Shown in pieces: positions 6,022 through 13,356 of a stretch of 19,411 bases of DNA (positions are counted from its first letter, which is position 1; each line of letters starts with the position of its first letter). The position numbers were made by a program, and so were the translations under genes. The DNA is from JALZAH01 sp051000755 (GTDB taxonomy: Bacteria; Actinomycetota; Acidimicrobiia; Acidimicrobiales; Palsa-688), in contig JBPCNZ010000028.1 in NCBI GenBank assembly GCA_051000755.1, forward strand, positions 1 through 19,411, read 5' to 3'. The notes beneath the pieces were generated by a model. It did no database searches, was not told where the DNA came from, and saw only the letters and a list, made by a program, of their open reading frames with translations.

Positions 6022-6079
6022 GCTGACCTGCACTTCCATGGCCAAAATCCTCTACCCCTACCTGTTCGGCGTCGAGTGA
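6022..6079 (+). pseudogene. 3' remnant of a DAK2/YloV (FakA-like) gene; putative attR
   Basis: A short reading frame ends ILYPYLFGVE-stop (TGA 6077-6079), 19 bases before recG. This resembles, from memory, the conserved C-terminal tail of DAK2-domain YloV/FakA-type proteins (commonly GGQPLYPYLFxVE-like). In actinobacteria that gene stands directly upstream of recG. Reading back with a one-base frame change gives ADLHFHGQ, extending the resemblance. The rest of the gene is absent and is replaced by the element, so this is best explained as the duplicated 3' end of the target gene, that is, attR. The intact gene and attL should lie at the left end, beyond the window. No tRNA is seen here. Confidence 0.6.
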
Positions 6080-6098
6080 CGCTGCCGGCTGCTGATCG

Positions 6099-8216
6099 GT
6101 GAGCACCCCACTCGCCCGCCTGGCCCACACCGAGGTGACCCGTCTGCATCACGTCGGGCCCAAGAAGGCCGAGGCGCTCGAGTCCGTCGGCATCACCAGC
6201 GTCCTCGACCTGCTCACCCACTACCCCCGTCGTTACATCGACCGGACCAACCAGATGGCCATCGCCGATCTGGTGGAGGGCACCGAGGCGATGGTGCTCG
6301 GGACCGTGCGCAAGGTCAGCTCCCGCCGGACCCGCCAGAGGCGGACCATGGTGGAGATCGACGTTTTCGACGGTACGAGCTATCTGCACGCCACCTTCTT
6401 CAACCAGCCGTGGCGGGCCCGCCAGCTCACGGAGGGCACCGACGCCGTCCTGTTCGGCAAGGTCGAGCGGTTCCGAGGCCGCCAGCAGATGACCAACCCC
6501 GTGGTCGACCTGGTCGGCGACCGTACCGGGCGCATCGTCCCCGTCTACCCCCAGTCCGAGAAGGCCGGGCTGACCAGCTGGGAGTTGGGGGAGTGGATCA
6601 ACGAGGCCCTCCGGCGGGCCCCGGACCTGGTCGACCCCCTCCCGGAGCGCTGGCGGGACGAGGAGGACCTGGTCGATCGGGATTTTGCCCTGCGCCAGGT
6701 TCACCTGCCGGAGGGGATGGGGGCGGCCCAGGCGGCACGCAAACGGCTGGCCTTCGACGAGTTGCTGAGGCTCCAGACGGTGCTGCTGATGACCAAGCGG
6801 GCCACCGAGCGGGAGGCGGTGGGGATCCGGCACCGCACCGACGGTGAGTTGGTCCGCCGCCTGCGCGACCGCCTGCCCTTCGAGCTGACCGGCGCCCAGG
6901 CCGCGGCCATCGCCGAGATCACCGGGGACCTGGGCGGCGGGGCGCCGATGCACCGCCTCCTGCAAGGTGATGTGGGCTCCGGCAAGACGCTGGTAGCCGT
7001 GGCTGCCCTGCTGACTGCGGTGGAGAGTGGGACCCAGGGGGCGCTGATGGCCCCGACCGAGGTGCTCGCCGAGCAGCACTTCGCCGCGGTCCACGCCCTG
7101 CTCGAAGGGTTCACCGTCCCGAGCGGCGAGGGTCAGCTCTTCGCCGACCGCCCCCTGCACGTAGCCCTGCTCACCAACCGGACAGCGGCGGCCAAACGGG
7201 CCCGCCTCTACGCCCAGCTGGCCGCCGGGGACATCGACATCGCCGTCGGCACCCACGCCCTGCTCACCGAGCGGGTCGCCTTCGCCCGGCTGGGGGTGGT
7301 GATCATCGATGAGCAGCACCGGTTCGGCGTCGAGCAACGTTCCGCTCTGCGCGACAAGGGGGGCGAGGCGGTTCCTGACGTCTTGGTGATGACGGCCACC
7401 CCCATCCCCCGCACCGCAGCCATGACGGTCTACGGCGACCTGGACACGACCATCCTCGACGAGCTGCCCCCAGGGCGGACCCCGATCACCACGACCTGGG
7501 CCCGGGGGCCGCTGGAGGAGGAGGTGGCGTGGGCCCAGGTGCGCACCGAGGTGGCCGCTGGCCGCCAGGCCTACGTCGTCTGCCCCCTCATCGACGAGTC
7601 GGAGCGGATCCAGGCCCGCTCGGCGACCGCCGAGCGGGATCGCCTGGCCGCGGGGGTGCTCACCGGCTTGCGGGTCGGCCTGCTCCATGGCCAGCTGCCG
7701 GCCAAGGACAAGGAGGAGGTCATGGGCGCCTTCCGCCAGGGTGACCTCGATGTCCTCGTCGCCACCACGGTGATCGAGGTCGGGGTGGACGTGCCGAACA
7801 CGACGGTGATCGTCATCGAGGACGCCGGCCGTTTCGGCATCGCCCAACTCCATCAGCTCCGGGGCCGGGTCGGCCGGGGCTCCCATCCCTCGTGGTGCTT
7901 CTTGCTGGGTGAGACCTCCACCGCAGACGGCGCCGCCCGCCTCGAGGCCCTGGAAGTGTCGACGGACGGATTCGAGCTGGCCGAGGTCGACCTGGAGCTC
8001 CGAGGGGAGGGCGCCATCCTCGGAGCCCGCCAGAAGGGGGCCAGTGACCTCAAGCTCGCGTCTCTCCGGCGGGACCGGGACCTGGTCGCCCGAGCCCGGG
8101 CCGTGGCCGGCGTCATCCTGGACGAGGACCCGTTGCTGGAGGCCAACCCCGACCTGGCCGACGAGGTCGCCCTCTTCGTCGACGCCGACGAGCGCGACTA
8201 CCTCTTCAAGAACTGA
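6099..8216 (+). CDS. recG: ATP-dependent DNA helicase RecG
   Basis: A 705-residue branch-migration helicase that regresses stalled forks and processes Holliday and R-loop structures. Seen: an N-terminal wedge with an OB-fold (GTVRKVSSRRTRQ through YLHATFFNQPW); Walker A GDVGSGKT (about 290-297); MAPTEVLAEQHF; the DEQH box at 404-407; VMTATPIPRTAAMTVYGD; LLHGQLPAKDKEEVM; ATTVIEVGVDVPN; and the motif VI region QLRGRVGRG. The set is complete and the length is usual. Start is GTG at 6099, giving MSTPLARL; the ribosome binding site is weak. Only 91 bases separate it from int, and no terminator is visible between them, so transcripts from the element may read into recG. In the uninterrupted ancestor it would have followed the DAK2 gene by 19 bases. 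Confidence 0.97.
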   Translation: MSTPLARLAHTEVTRLHHVGPKKAEALESVGITSVLDLLTHYPRRYIDRTNQMAIADLVEGTEAMVLGTVRKVSSRRTRQRRTMVEIDVFDGTSYLHATFFNQPWRARQLTEGTDAVLFGKVERFRGRQQMTNPVVDLVGDRTGRIVPVYPQSEKAGLTSWELGEWINEALRRAPDLVDPLPERWRDEEDLVDRDFALRQVHLPEGMGAAQAARKRLAFDELLRLQTVLLMTKRATEREAVGIRHRTDGELVRRLRDRLPFELTGAQAAAIAEITGDLGGGAPMHRLLQGDVGSGKTLVAVAALLTAVESGTQGALMAPTEVLAEQHFAAVHALLEGFTVPSGEGQLFADRPLHVALLTNRTAAAKRARLYAQLAAGDIDIAVGTHALLTERVAFARLGVVIIDEQHRFGVEQRSALRDKGGEAVPDVLVMTATPIPRTAAMTVYGDLDTTILDELPPGRTPITTTWARGPLEEEVAWAQVRTEVAAGRQAYVVCPLIDESERIQARSATAERDRLAAGVLTGLRVGLLHGQLPAKDKEEVMGAFRQGDLDVLVATTVIEVGVDVPNTTVIVIEDAGRFGIAQLHQLRGRVGRGSHPSWCFLLGETSTADGAARLEALEVSTDGFELAEVDLELRGEGAILGARQKGASDLKLASLRRDRDLVARARAVAGVILDEDPLLEANPDLADEVALFVDADERDYLFKN

Positions 8217-8264
8217 CCGACGGCCGGCGGCTTGCGACCTACGCCGAGATCATCGGCGACGGGC

Positions 8265-9206
8265 TCAGGCCAGGGCCATGCGCAGGGCCCCGACGGCCTC
8301 GCCGACCGCCTCCCGGGCTCGGGGCGTCATCTTGGTCATGGTGAAGAACCCGTGGATCATGCCGTCATAGCGGGTTGTCTGCACCGGGACGCCGGCCTGG
8401 CGGAGTCTCATGGCGTAGGCCTCGCCCTCGTCTCGGAGGGGATCGAACTCGGCCGTGATGACGAGAGCCGGTGGTAACCCGGCCAGGTCGGCGGCGTAGA
8501 TCGGCGACATCATCGGGTCCCGATCGTCGATGTCGGCCGGCCCCGCGTAGTGGGAGGAGAACCACGCCATGGCCTCGGCCGTGAGCAGATAGCCCTCGCC
8601 GTTCTCGTTGACGGAGGGGAACGACGCCAGATGGTCGACCACGGGATAGACGAGCAGCTGGAAGGCGACGGGCGGCCGGCCCCGGTCACGGGCCAGTTGG
8701 GCCACGGTGGCCGCCAGGTTGCCCCCGGCGCTGTCGCCGCCGACCGCTATCCGGCTGGGATCGAGGCCCAACTCCTCGGCGTGGTCGACGACCCAGGCGG
8801 TCACCTGCAGGCAGGACTCGGGAGCGGCCGGGAAGGGATGCTCGGGGGCCAGGGGGTAGTCGACGCTGATGACCACGAGGCCGGCACCGGCACACAGATC
8901 ACGGGCGGTGGGGTCAGCGCTCTCCAGATCGCCGGTGACGAACCCGCCGCCGTGCATCCACACCAGGGCGCTCAGCGGCCCCGGAGCGGCTCCAAGAGGG
9001 CGGTACAAGCGGACCGGCACCGTGCCTGGGGCGGTCGGCACGTCGACCATCCTCACCGAGGCGACGTCGGCGCCGGGCTCCGTCATCGTCGTGGCGGTGC
9101 TCGCCATGATGGCGCGCAGGTCGGCCACGGACAGCTCGGAGATGCTCGGAGTTCCCCCTGCCTCGAACTCTTGGAGCATCTTGGCGATCTGCGGATCGAG
9201 TGGCAT
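8265..9206 (-). CDS. Alpha/beta hydrolase, hormone-sensitive-lipase (HSL) family esterase
   Basis: A 313-residue carboxylesterase of the HSL/LipF-like family. Seen: the oxyanion-hole motif HGGG (85-88) in WMHGGGFVTGD; the nucleophile Ser159 in GGDSAGGN; Asp255 in ITAEFDPLRDEG; and His285 in GMIHGFFTM. DYPLAPEHPFPAAPE (116-130) is also typical. The triad is complete, and no signal peptide is seen, so it is probably cytoplasmic and acts on short acyl esters; the true substrate cannot be read. ATG at 9206 has GGAGG five bases upstream. It follows the zinc-ribbon gene by 26 bases on the same strand and probably shares its transcript. It lies antisense to the flanking core genes, an insertion into an otherwise conserved order. 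Confidence 0.93.
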   Translation of the reverse strand: MPLDPQIAKMLQEFEAGGTPSISELSVADLRAIMASTATTMTEPGADVASVRMVDVPTAPGTVPVRLYRPLGAAPGPLSALVWMHGGGFVTGDLESADPTARDLCAGAGLVVISVDYPLAPEHPFPAAPESCLQVTAWVVDHAEELGLDPSRIAVGGDSAGGNLAATVAQLARDRGRPPVAFQLLVYPVVDHLASFPSVNENGEGYLLTAEAMAWFSSHYAGPADIDDRDPMMSPIYAADLAGLPPALVITAEFDPLRDEGEAYAMRLRQAGVPVQTTRYDGMIHGFFTMTKMTPRAREAVGEAVGALRMALA

Positions 9207-9232
9207 GGTGCCTCCGGTGCCTGGTTCGGGCG

Positions 9233-9481
9233 CTACCGACCCTGATCGTCGGAGTCAGCAGTCTCACCTTCGCGCAGATCAGGGGCGGGACCGACCCGGG
9301 CGGCCTCGGATGCGGGGGTGTCCTCGCCGGCCTCGGCTTCGACCACCACATCCCATCGGTCCCAGCATCCCGAGCACCGGTAGACGGCGATCCGGTCCTC
9401 GGCCTCGTCGCCCCGGACCGACAACAGGTGGGCGGTCTCCCCGCAGTCGACACAGACGATGGAGGGCGGCGGCGAGGTCAC
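9233..9481 (-). CDS. Small zinc-ribbon protein
   Basis: An 82-residue protein with two CxxC pairs, Cys10/Cys13 in VCVDCGE and Cys36/Cys39 in YRCSGCWDRWDV, spaced as in a zinc ribbon, then an acidic, probably disordered tail (EAEAGEDTPASEAARVGP). GTG at 9481 is taken as the start because it directly precedes the conserved part; the ribosome binding site is not clear. The frame is open further upstream, but there it is antisense to rsmD. It is divergent from rsmD with 42 bases between the starts, and upstream of the esterase in the same direction. Function unknown; a nucleic-acid or protein-binding role would be usual for the fold. Confidence 0.65.
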   Translation of the reverse strand: MTSPPPSIVCVDCGETAHLLSVRGDEAEDRIAVYRCSGCWDRWDVVVEAEAGEDTPASEAARVGPAPDLREGETADSDDQGR

Positions 9482-9523
9482 CTCACCAGTGAACCAGGCA
9501 GCCGAGGGGAGGTACCTTCCCTC

Positions 9524-10081
9524 GTGCGCATCGTTGCCGGAAGCCTCAAGGGCAGAAACCTCCAGGCCCCCCCGGGCTCCCGCACCAGGCCCACCAGTGA
9601 CCGCGTCCGGGAAGCGATATTCTCCATAGTAGGAAGCCTGAACGGCGTGGCCGGCACCGCGGTGGTCGACCTCTTCGCGGGGAGCGGGGCGCTCGGCATC
9701 GAGGCCCTGTCCCGGGGGGCGGCCTCGGTCACCTTCGTCGAGCAGGACCGTGACGCCCTGGCCACCATCAGGACCAACCTGGCCCACCTCGGCCTCGACG
9801 GCCCCCAGGCCCGGCTCCAGCTCGGCGACGCCCTCGCCCACCTGGCGACCGCAGCCGACGCCGCCATCGTGTTCGCCGACCCGCCGTATGGCTTCGAGCA
9901 ATGGGCAGACCTGGGCGCCGGCCTGCTCGGGAGGGGCTTCGGCGGCCTGGCCGTCCTCGAGAGCGGAACGGACATCGACCTGGGCGGGGGCTGGGATGTC
10001 ATGAGGGTGAAGCGGTACGGCGGTACCGTGGTCACCGTCGCCAAGCCTGACTCTGGGCCACGGATGAGAGGTGCACGGTGA
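9524..10081 (+). CDS. rsmD: 16S rRNA (guanine(966)-N(2))-methyltransferase RsmD
   Basis: A 185-residue SAM-dependent methyltransferase that modifies G966 (E. coli numbering) of 16S rRNA. Seen: the family N-terminus VRIVAGSLKGRNLQ and TRPTSDRVREAIF; the SAM-binding motif DLFAGSGALGIEAL (49-62); FVEQD; and the catalytic DPPYG (119-123). GTG at 9524 is preferred because RIVAG is the usual beginning and GGGGAGG lies ten bases upstream. The stop overlaps the coaD GTG by four bases (GTGA), so the two are translationally coupled, the normal rsmD-coaD pairing. Confidence 0.96.
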   Translation: MRIVAGSLKGRNLQAPPGSRTRPTSDRVREAIFSIVGSLNGVAGTAVVDLFAGSGALGIEALSRGAASVTFVEQDRDALATIRTNLAHLGLDGPQARLQLGDALAHLATAADAAIVFADPPYGFEQWADLGAGLLGRGFGGLAVLESGTDIDLGGGWDVMRVKRYGGTVVTVAKPDSGPRMRGAR

Positions 10082-10563
10082 GGACAGCGTTGTTCCCCGG
10101 GACGTTCGATCCATTCCACAACGGTCACCTCGAGATCGTCGAGACCGCAGCGAAGCTGTTCGACCACGTCGTGGTGGCGCCGATGCGCAACCCCCAGAAG
10201 GGCGAGCCCCTCTTCGACATCGACGAGCGCCGGGCCATGATCGACGACTCGGTCTCCCACCTGCCCAACGTCACGCTCGACTCGTTCTCGGCTCTGGTGG
10301 TCGACCTGGCCCGCCGCCTCGACGTCGACGTCATCGTCAAGGGGCTGCGGGTGGCATCCGACGCCGAGGCCGAGCTCATGCAGGCCCAGATGAACAAGGC
10401 GGCCGCCGACGTGGAGACGCTGTTCATCCCCTGCTCGTCGTCGTATTCGTTCATCGCGTCCAAGTACGTTCGAGAATTCGCCCGCTTCGGGGGCGCGGAC
10501 CGGATCGGCACCATGGTGCCCGAGCCCGTGTTCGCCAAGATGAAGGAAAGGTTCGGCTCGTGA
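10078..10563 (+). CDS. coaD: Phosphopantetheine adenylyltransferase (PPAT)
   Basis: A 161-residue enzyme for the penultimate step of coenzyme A synthesis: 4'-phosphopantetheine plus ATP gives dephospho-CoA and pyrophosphate. Seen: the nucleotidyltransferase signature FPGTFDPFHNGH with HNGH at 14-17; MRNPQKGEPLF; the VIVKGLRVASDAE segment, where KGLR replaces the more usual RGLR; and SSSYSFIASKYV near the C-terminus. Length is typical. GTG start overlaps the rsmD stop, and its own TGA overlaps the next GTG, so three genes are coupled in one transcript. Confidence 0.97.
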   Translation: MRTALFPGTFDPFHNGHLEIVETAAKLFDHVVVAPMRNPQKGEPLFDIDERRAMIDDSVSHLPNVTLDSFSALVVDLARRLDVDVIVKGLRVASDAEAELMQAQMNKAAADVETLFIPCSSSYSFIASKYVREFARFGGADRIGTMVPEPVFAKMKERFGS

Positions 10564-11135
10564 CCAACACGGAACCCCGGCAGGGGCCCGATGCCGAGGC
10601 GCTCATGCGCCGAGTGCTGGAGATCGTGGAGGGAACCCGGGCCCTCCCGCTGAGCTCGTCGGTCCGCCTGGACAACAAGGAAGAAGTGGTCGACCTGCTC
10701 GACGAGGCCATCAACCGCCTCCCCGAGGAGGTCAAGGCGGCCCGCTGGATGCTCAAGGAGCGTGACGAGTACCTGGCCAAGATGGGACGGGAGGGTGACG
10801 AGATCGTCGACGCCGCCCGCCGCCAAGCGGAGCAGATGGTGGAGCGCACCGAAATCGTCCGGGAGGCCAAGAACACCGCCCGGCGCACCGTGGAGGAGGC
10901 CCGGGAGGAGGCGCGCCGGTTGCGCCTCGAGGCCGAGGACTACTGCGACACCAAGCTGGCGTCATTTGAGATCGTCCTCGAGCGCACCATCAAGACGGTT
11001 GCCGCCGGTCGTCAGCGGCTTCAGCTCATCCCCTCCTCGGTCTTCGACTCCGAAGGTCGGCCGATCGCCGGGGTGGAGCCGGGCGAGGACACCCTCGGCG
11101 GAGAGGATGCCTTCTTCGACCAGGACCGCGGGTAA
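10560..11135 (+). CDS. sepIVA: SepIVA-like DivIVA-family coiled-coil protein
   Basis: A 191-residue, highly charged protein. Seen: an N-terminal region with DNKEEVVDLLDEAINRLPEE, then a long coiled coil rich in Glu, Arg and Ala (about residues 60-145, for example RRQAEQMVERTEIVREAKNT and EEAREEARRLRLEAEDYCD). A short acidic tail follows. No membrane segment is present. Known: in mycobacteria the DivIVA-like SepIVA (Rv2927c), required for polar growth and division, is encoded beside rnc, mutM and smc; this gene has the same neighbourhood. Such proteins are also labelled ATP synthase subunit b-like in databases because of the coiled coil. GTG start overlaps the coaD stop (GTGA). The symbol rests on synteny and architecture, not on alignment. 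Confidence 0.75.
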   Translation: MTNTEPRQGPDAEALMRRVLEIVEGTRALPLSSSVRLDNKEEVVDLLDEAINRLPEEVKAARWMLKERDEYLAKMGREGDEIVDAARRQAEQMVERTEIVREAKNTARRTVEEAREEARRLRLEAEDYCDTKLASFEIVLERTIKTVAAGRQRLQLIPSSVFDSEGRPIAGVEPGEDTLGGEDAFFDQDRG

Positions 11136-11141
11136 ACGGTC

Positions 11142-11696
11142 ATGGCCGACCCGTGGCTGGTACCTGTCCGAGCGTTGCGGAGAGTGGTGGGTTCGTCCCA
11201 CCACGAGCACCGGCGCGGCCCCCTGGGACAATTGTCGGTCGCCGACACCATCGTCGACGAGACCGCCACCGTGGACGCCGACGTCACCTTCTCGGCAATC
11301 GTCGGAGGGGTGGAGGTCAGCGGTCGGGTCACCGCTCCGTTCACCGGCACCTGCCGACGGTGCGGTCGCGCCCTCCGCGGGGACGTAGTCGCAGAGGTAC
11401 GGGAGGTCTACCGGCCCCGGTCTGCCCGGGAGCGCGACGGTGAGGAGGACGAGGAGACCTACGAGCTGGGTTCCGATCACCTCGACCTGGCCCCCATGGT
11501 CCGAGACGCGATCCTGCTAGATCTTCCGATCGCCCCTCTGTGCCAAGCCGAGTGCCGGGGCCTGTGCGACCGCTGCGGGGCCGACCTCAACGTCGACCCG
11601 TGCGCCTGCACCAGGGAGCGGGTGGACGACCGTTGGGCCGCCCTCGACGTGCTGCGCCAACCCCCCGGTACCGCACCCACCTCGCCCAGGTCCTAA
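11142..11696 (+). CDS. DUF177 (YceD-family) protein
   Basis: A 184-residue protein of the DUF177 family, almost always encoded just before rpmF. Seen: Cys71/Cys74 in FTGTCRRCGR; an acidic loop (GEEDEETYELGSDHLDL); and the C-terminal signature LPIAPLCQAECRGLCDRCG with Cys134, 138, 142 and 145, followed by CAC at 154-156. These cysteines probably bind zinc. Known: relatives (YceD in E. coli, DUF177 proteins in plants) are linked to 23S rRNA accumulation or processing. ATG at 11142 lies six bases past the preceding stop. It is probably cotranscribed with rpmF, 80 bases downstream. Confidence 0.93.
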   Translation: MADPWLVPVRALRRVVGSSHHEHRRGPLGQLSVADTIVDETATVDADVTFSAIVGGVEVSGRVTAPFTGTCRRCGRALRGDVVAEVREVYRPRSARERDGEEDEETYELGSDHLDLAPMVRDAILLDLPIAPLCQAECRGLCDRCGADLNVDPCACTRERVDDRWAALDVLRQPPGTAPTSPRS

Positions 11697-11776
11697 AGTG
11701 TCGAGGTTCGTCGACAACCATCTGGCCCCGAGGGTGACCCTTGCGGCCCGATCCCGAAGAGAGAGCATCGTTCACG

Positions 11777-11956
11777 GTGGCCGTTCCGAAGAAGAAGACC
11801 TCCAAGGCCAAGAGCCGGTCCCGCCGGGCCAGCGCCTGGACGCTGTCGGTTCCGGCCCGCAGCGTCTGTCCCCAGTGCCATCAGGCCAAGTTGCCCCATG
11901 TGGTGTGCGCCGCATGCGGCTGGTACAAGGGCCGTCAGGCCATCGAGGTCGACTGA
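11777..11956 (+). CDS. rpmF: 50S ribosomal protein L32
   Basis: A 59-residue ribosomal protein. Seen: the universal N-terminus VAVPKKKTSKAKSRSRRA and a zinc ribbon with Cys31/Cys34 (CPQC) and Cys44/Cys47 (CAAC), then the usual GWYKGRQAIEVD ending. GTG at 11777 is the start because VAVPKKKTS is the family N-terminus; an upstream in-frame ATG (11741) would add 12 unconserved residues. AGAGAG lies just upstream. All four cysteines are present, so this is the zinc-dependent form. The DUF177-rpmF-plsX order is conserved widely in bacteria. Confidence 0.96.
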   Translation: MAVPKKKTSKAKSRSRRASAWTLSVPARSVCPQCHQAKLPHVVCAACGWYKGRQAIEVD

Positions 11957-11974
11957 CCGTCGGCTGAGCTCCAG

Positions 11975-12967
11975 GTGAGCCCCACCAACGCCCCTGTGGC
12001 CATCGACGCCATGGGCGGCGATCAAGCACCTGAGGAGATCATCGCTGGAGCCGTCCAAGCCGCGGAGCAGGGCATGGACGTGGTGCTGGTCGGCGATCCC
12101 GATGCCTTCGACGCCCGTGGCCTCGAGGTCATCGCCGCCCGAGAGGTGATCGGCATGCACGAGGACGCCGCTCGCGGCGTGCGCACCAAGAAGGACTCTT
12201 CGCTCGTGCGCGCCGCCGAAGCGGTGCGCGACGGGCGGGCCTCGGCCATGATCTCGGCGGGCAACACGGGAGCGGCGATGGCATCGGCCCTGTTCCGCAT
12301 GGGACGCCTGAAGGGAGTGGCCCGCCCGGCCATCGCCACGCCCATCCCGGTCCCGGGGAGCACGCCGACGGTGGTGCTCGACGCGGGAGCCAACTCGGAG
12401 TGCGTGGCCGCCTGGCTGGTGCAGTTCGCCCAGATGGGTTCCGCCTTCGCCCACCAGCGTTACGGCATCACCCGGCCCCGGGTCGGGCTCCTGTCGATCG
12501 GTGAGGAGGAGACCAAGGGGAATCCCCTCGTCAAGGAGGCTCATGCTCTGCTGGCCGGAGGGGCCGGGGGAGCCGTCCACTTCATCGGCAACGTCGAAGG
12601 TCGCGACATCATGACCGACGATGTGGACGTCGTGGTGACCGACGGGTTCACCGGCAATGTGGTGCTCAAGACCCTGGAAGGTTCGCTGTGCTTCGCCATG
12701 AACGCGGTGGTCGCCGCCCTCGAGTCGAGCGACGAGACCAAGGCGGCGGCGGGGGTGCTCTTGCCGGCCCTCGCCCCTCTGGCCGTGGAGTTGGACCCTG
12801 ACACCCAGGGTGGAGCGGTGCTGCTGGGGGTGGACGGGGTGTGCATCATCAGCCACGGTTCGTCGTCGGCGACCGCCATCCTCAACGCCGTCAAGGTGGC
12901 CAAGGCCGCCACCGACGACGGCCTGGTGGCCCAGGTCCAAGCGGCCGTCAAGCCACTCCCCGTCTGA
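11975..12967 (+). CDS. plsX: Phosphate acyltransferase PlsX
   Basis: A 330-residue enzyme that converts acyl-ACP and phosphate to acyl-phosphate, the donor for glycerol-3-phosphate acylation in phospholipid synthesis; peripheral membrane protein. Seen: VAIDAMGGDQAPEEI at residues 8-22, SAGNTGAAMASALFRMGRL near 94-112, LDAGANSEC, GLLSIGEEETKGN and DGFTGNVVLKTLEG. Length is typical. GTG at 11975 starts 18 bases after rpmF; the ribosome binding site is weak. The next gene but one, in the same direction, is the acyl carrier-RNase III pair, so lipid synthesis and rRNA genes share this locus, as in many bacteria. Confidence 0.96.
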   Translation: MSPTNAPVAIDAMGGDQAPEEIIAGAVQAAEQGMDVVLVGDPDAFDARGLEVIAAREVIGMHEDAARGVRTKKDSSLVRAAEAVRDGRASAMISAGNTGAAMASALFRMGRLKGVARPAIATPIPVPGSTPTVVLDAGANSECVAAWLVQFAQMGSAFAHQRYGITRPRVGLLSIGEEETKGNPLVKEAHALLAGGAGGAVHFIGNVEGRDIMTDDVDVVVTDGFTGNVVLKTLEGSLCFAMNAVVAALESSDETKAAAGVLLPALAPLAVELDPDTQGGAVLLGVDGVCIISHGSSSATAILNAVKVAKAATDDGLVAQVQAAVKPLPV

Positions 12968-13045
12968 ACGTCGACCACTCCCAGGCGCAAGATCCTGCCG
13001 ATCGGGGTAGATTCCCTGGTCAGCAGACCAGCCAGGAGAGAACGA

Positions 13046-13342
13046 GTGCCCGCCGAAACCCACGTCGAACGTAGCCCCCTAGATCGTCGAGCGGTGCTCG
13101 AGCTGGTCAAGGGCTGCCTGGGCGACATCTTGGAGGTGAGCCCTGACTCGATCACCGAGGGGGCGTCCTTCGGCGACGATCTCGGCGCCGATTCGCTGGC
13201 CCTCATCGAGCTGGTCGAGGCTCTGGAGGAGGACCTCGGGGAACGAAGCGTCGGTTTTCGCATCGACGATGAGGATCTCGAAGACCTCAAGACGGTCCGA
13301 GATGCCGTGGATTACGTCGTCGCCAAGCTCAACGTCGCCTGA
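13046..13342 (+). CDS. acpP: Acyl carrier protein
   Basis: A 98-residue carrier protein. Seen: the phosphopantetheine attachment motif GDDLGADSLALIEL with Ser50, and the four-helix pattern ending KTVRDAVDYVVAKL. It is longer than typical AcpP (about 77-80 residues). The N-terminus has about 14 extra residues, and a short insertion (around ERSVGF) precedes helix III, where classical ACPs read EFGIEIPDEDAE. GTG at 13046 has a good AGGAGAG upstream. TAGATT at 13008-13013 could be a -10 box, but no -35 is evident. Between plsX and rnc it is in the usual acpP position, so a housekeeping fatty-acid role is likely, although a specialised carrier cannot be excluded. Confidence 0.85.
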   Translation: MPAETHVERSPLDRRAVLELVKGCLGDILEVSPDSITEGASFGDDLGADSLALIELVEALEEDLGERSVGFRIDDEDLEDLKTVRDAVDYVVAKLNVA

Positions 13343-13356
13343 GGGGGTCGGTCCGC

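Larger units (their letters stand above)
1..6079. mobile_element. Integrated mobile element, right-hand part (PICI-like layout)
   Basis: Seen: a tyrosine integrase and an XRE regulator on the plus strand, divergent from a minus-strand operon of excisionase, two unknown proteins, primase-polymerase and D5-type helicase. The right end is marked by repeats at the integrase 3' end and by a 3' gene remnant just before recG. The genes immediately to the right form an actinobacterial core cluster, so the left block is an insertion. Known: this divergent layout is typical of phage-inducible chromosomal islands, while actinobacterial integrative plasmids of the pSAM2 type usually have rep, xis and int collinear. 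Inferred: a phage satellite or satellite-like integrative element. A truncated prophage or an integrative plasmid remains possible, because the left end, where packaging or transfer genes would be, is outside the window. Confidence 0.8.

Noticed and set aside
6008..6098. A tRNA 3' end as attachment site
   Set aside because: No CCA-ended cloverleaf or T-arm sequence could be found; the segment reads better as the 3' end of a protein gene.
5565..7886. Long minus-strand open frame of 773 codons
   Set aside because: It is antisense to the int end and recG; a GC-rich third-position artefact, rich in Gly, Asp, Leu and His.
13008..13013. TAGATT as -10 box of the acyl carrier-rnc unit
   Set aside because: No -35 at a suitable distance; kept only as a remark in the gene entry.
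11693..13063. Long minus-strand open frame of 456 codons
   Set aside because: It is antisense to rpmF and plsX and has no recognisable motif.
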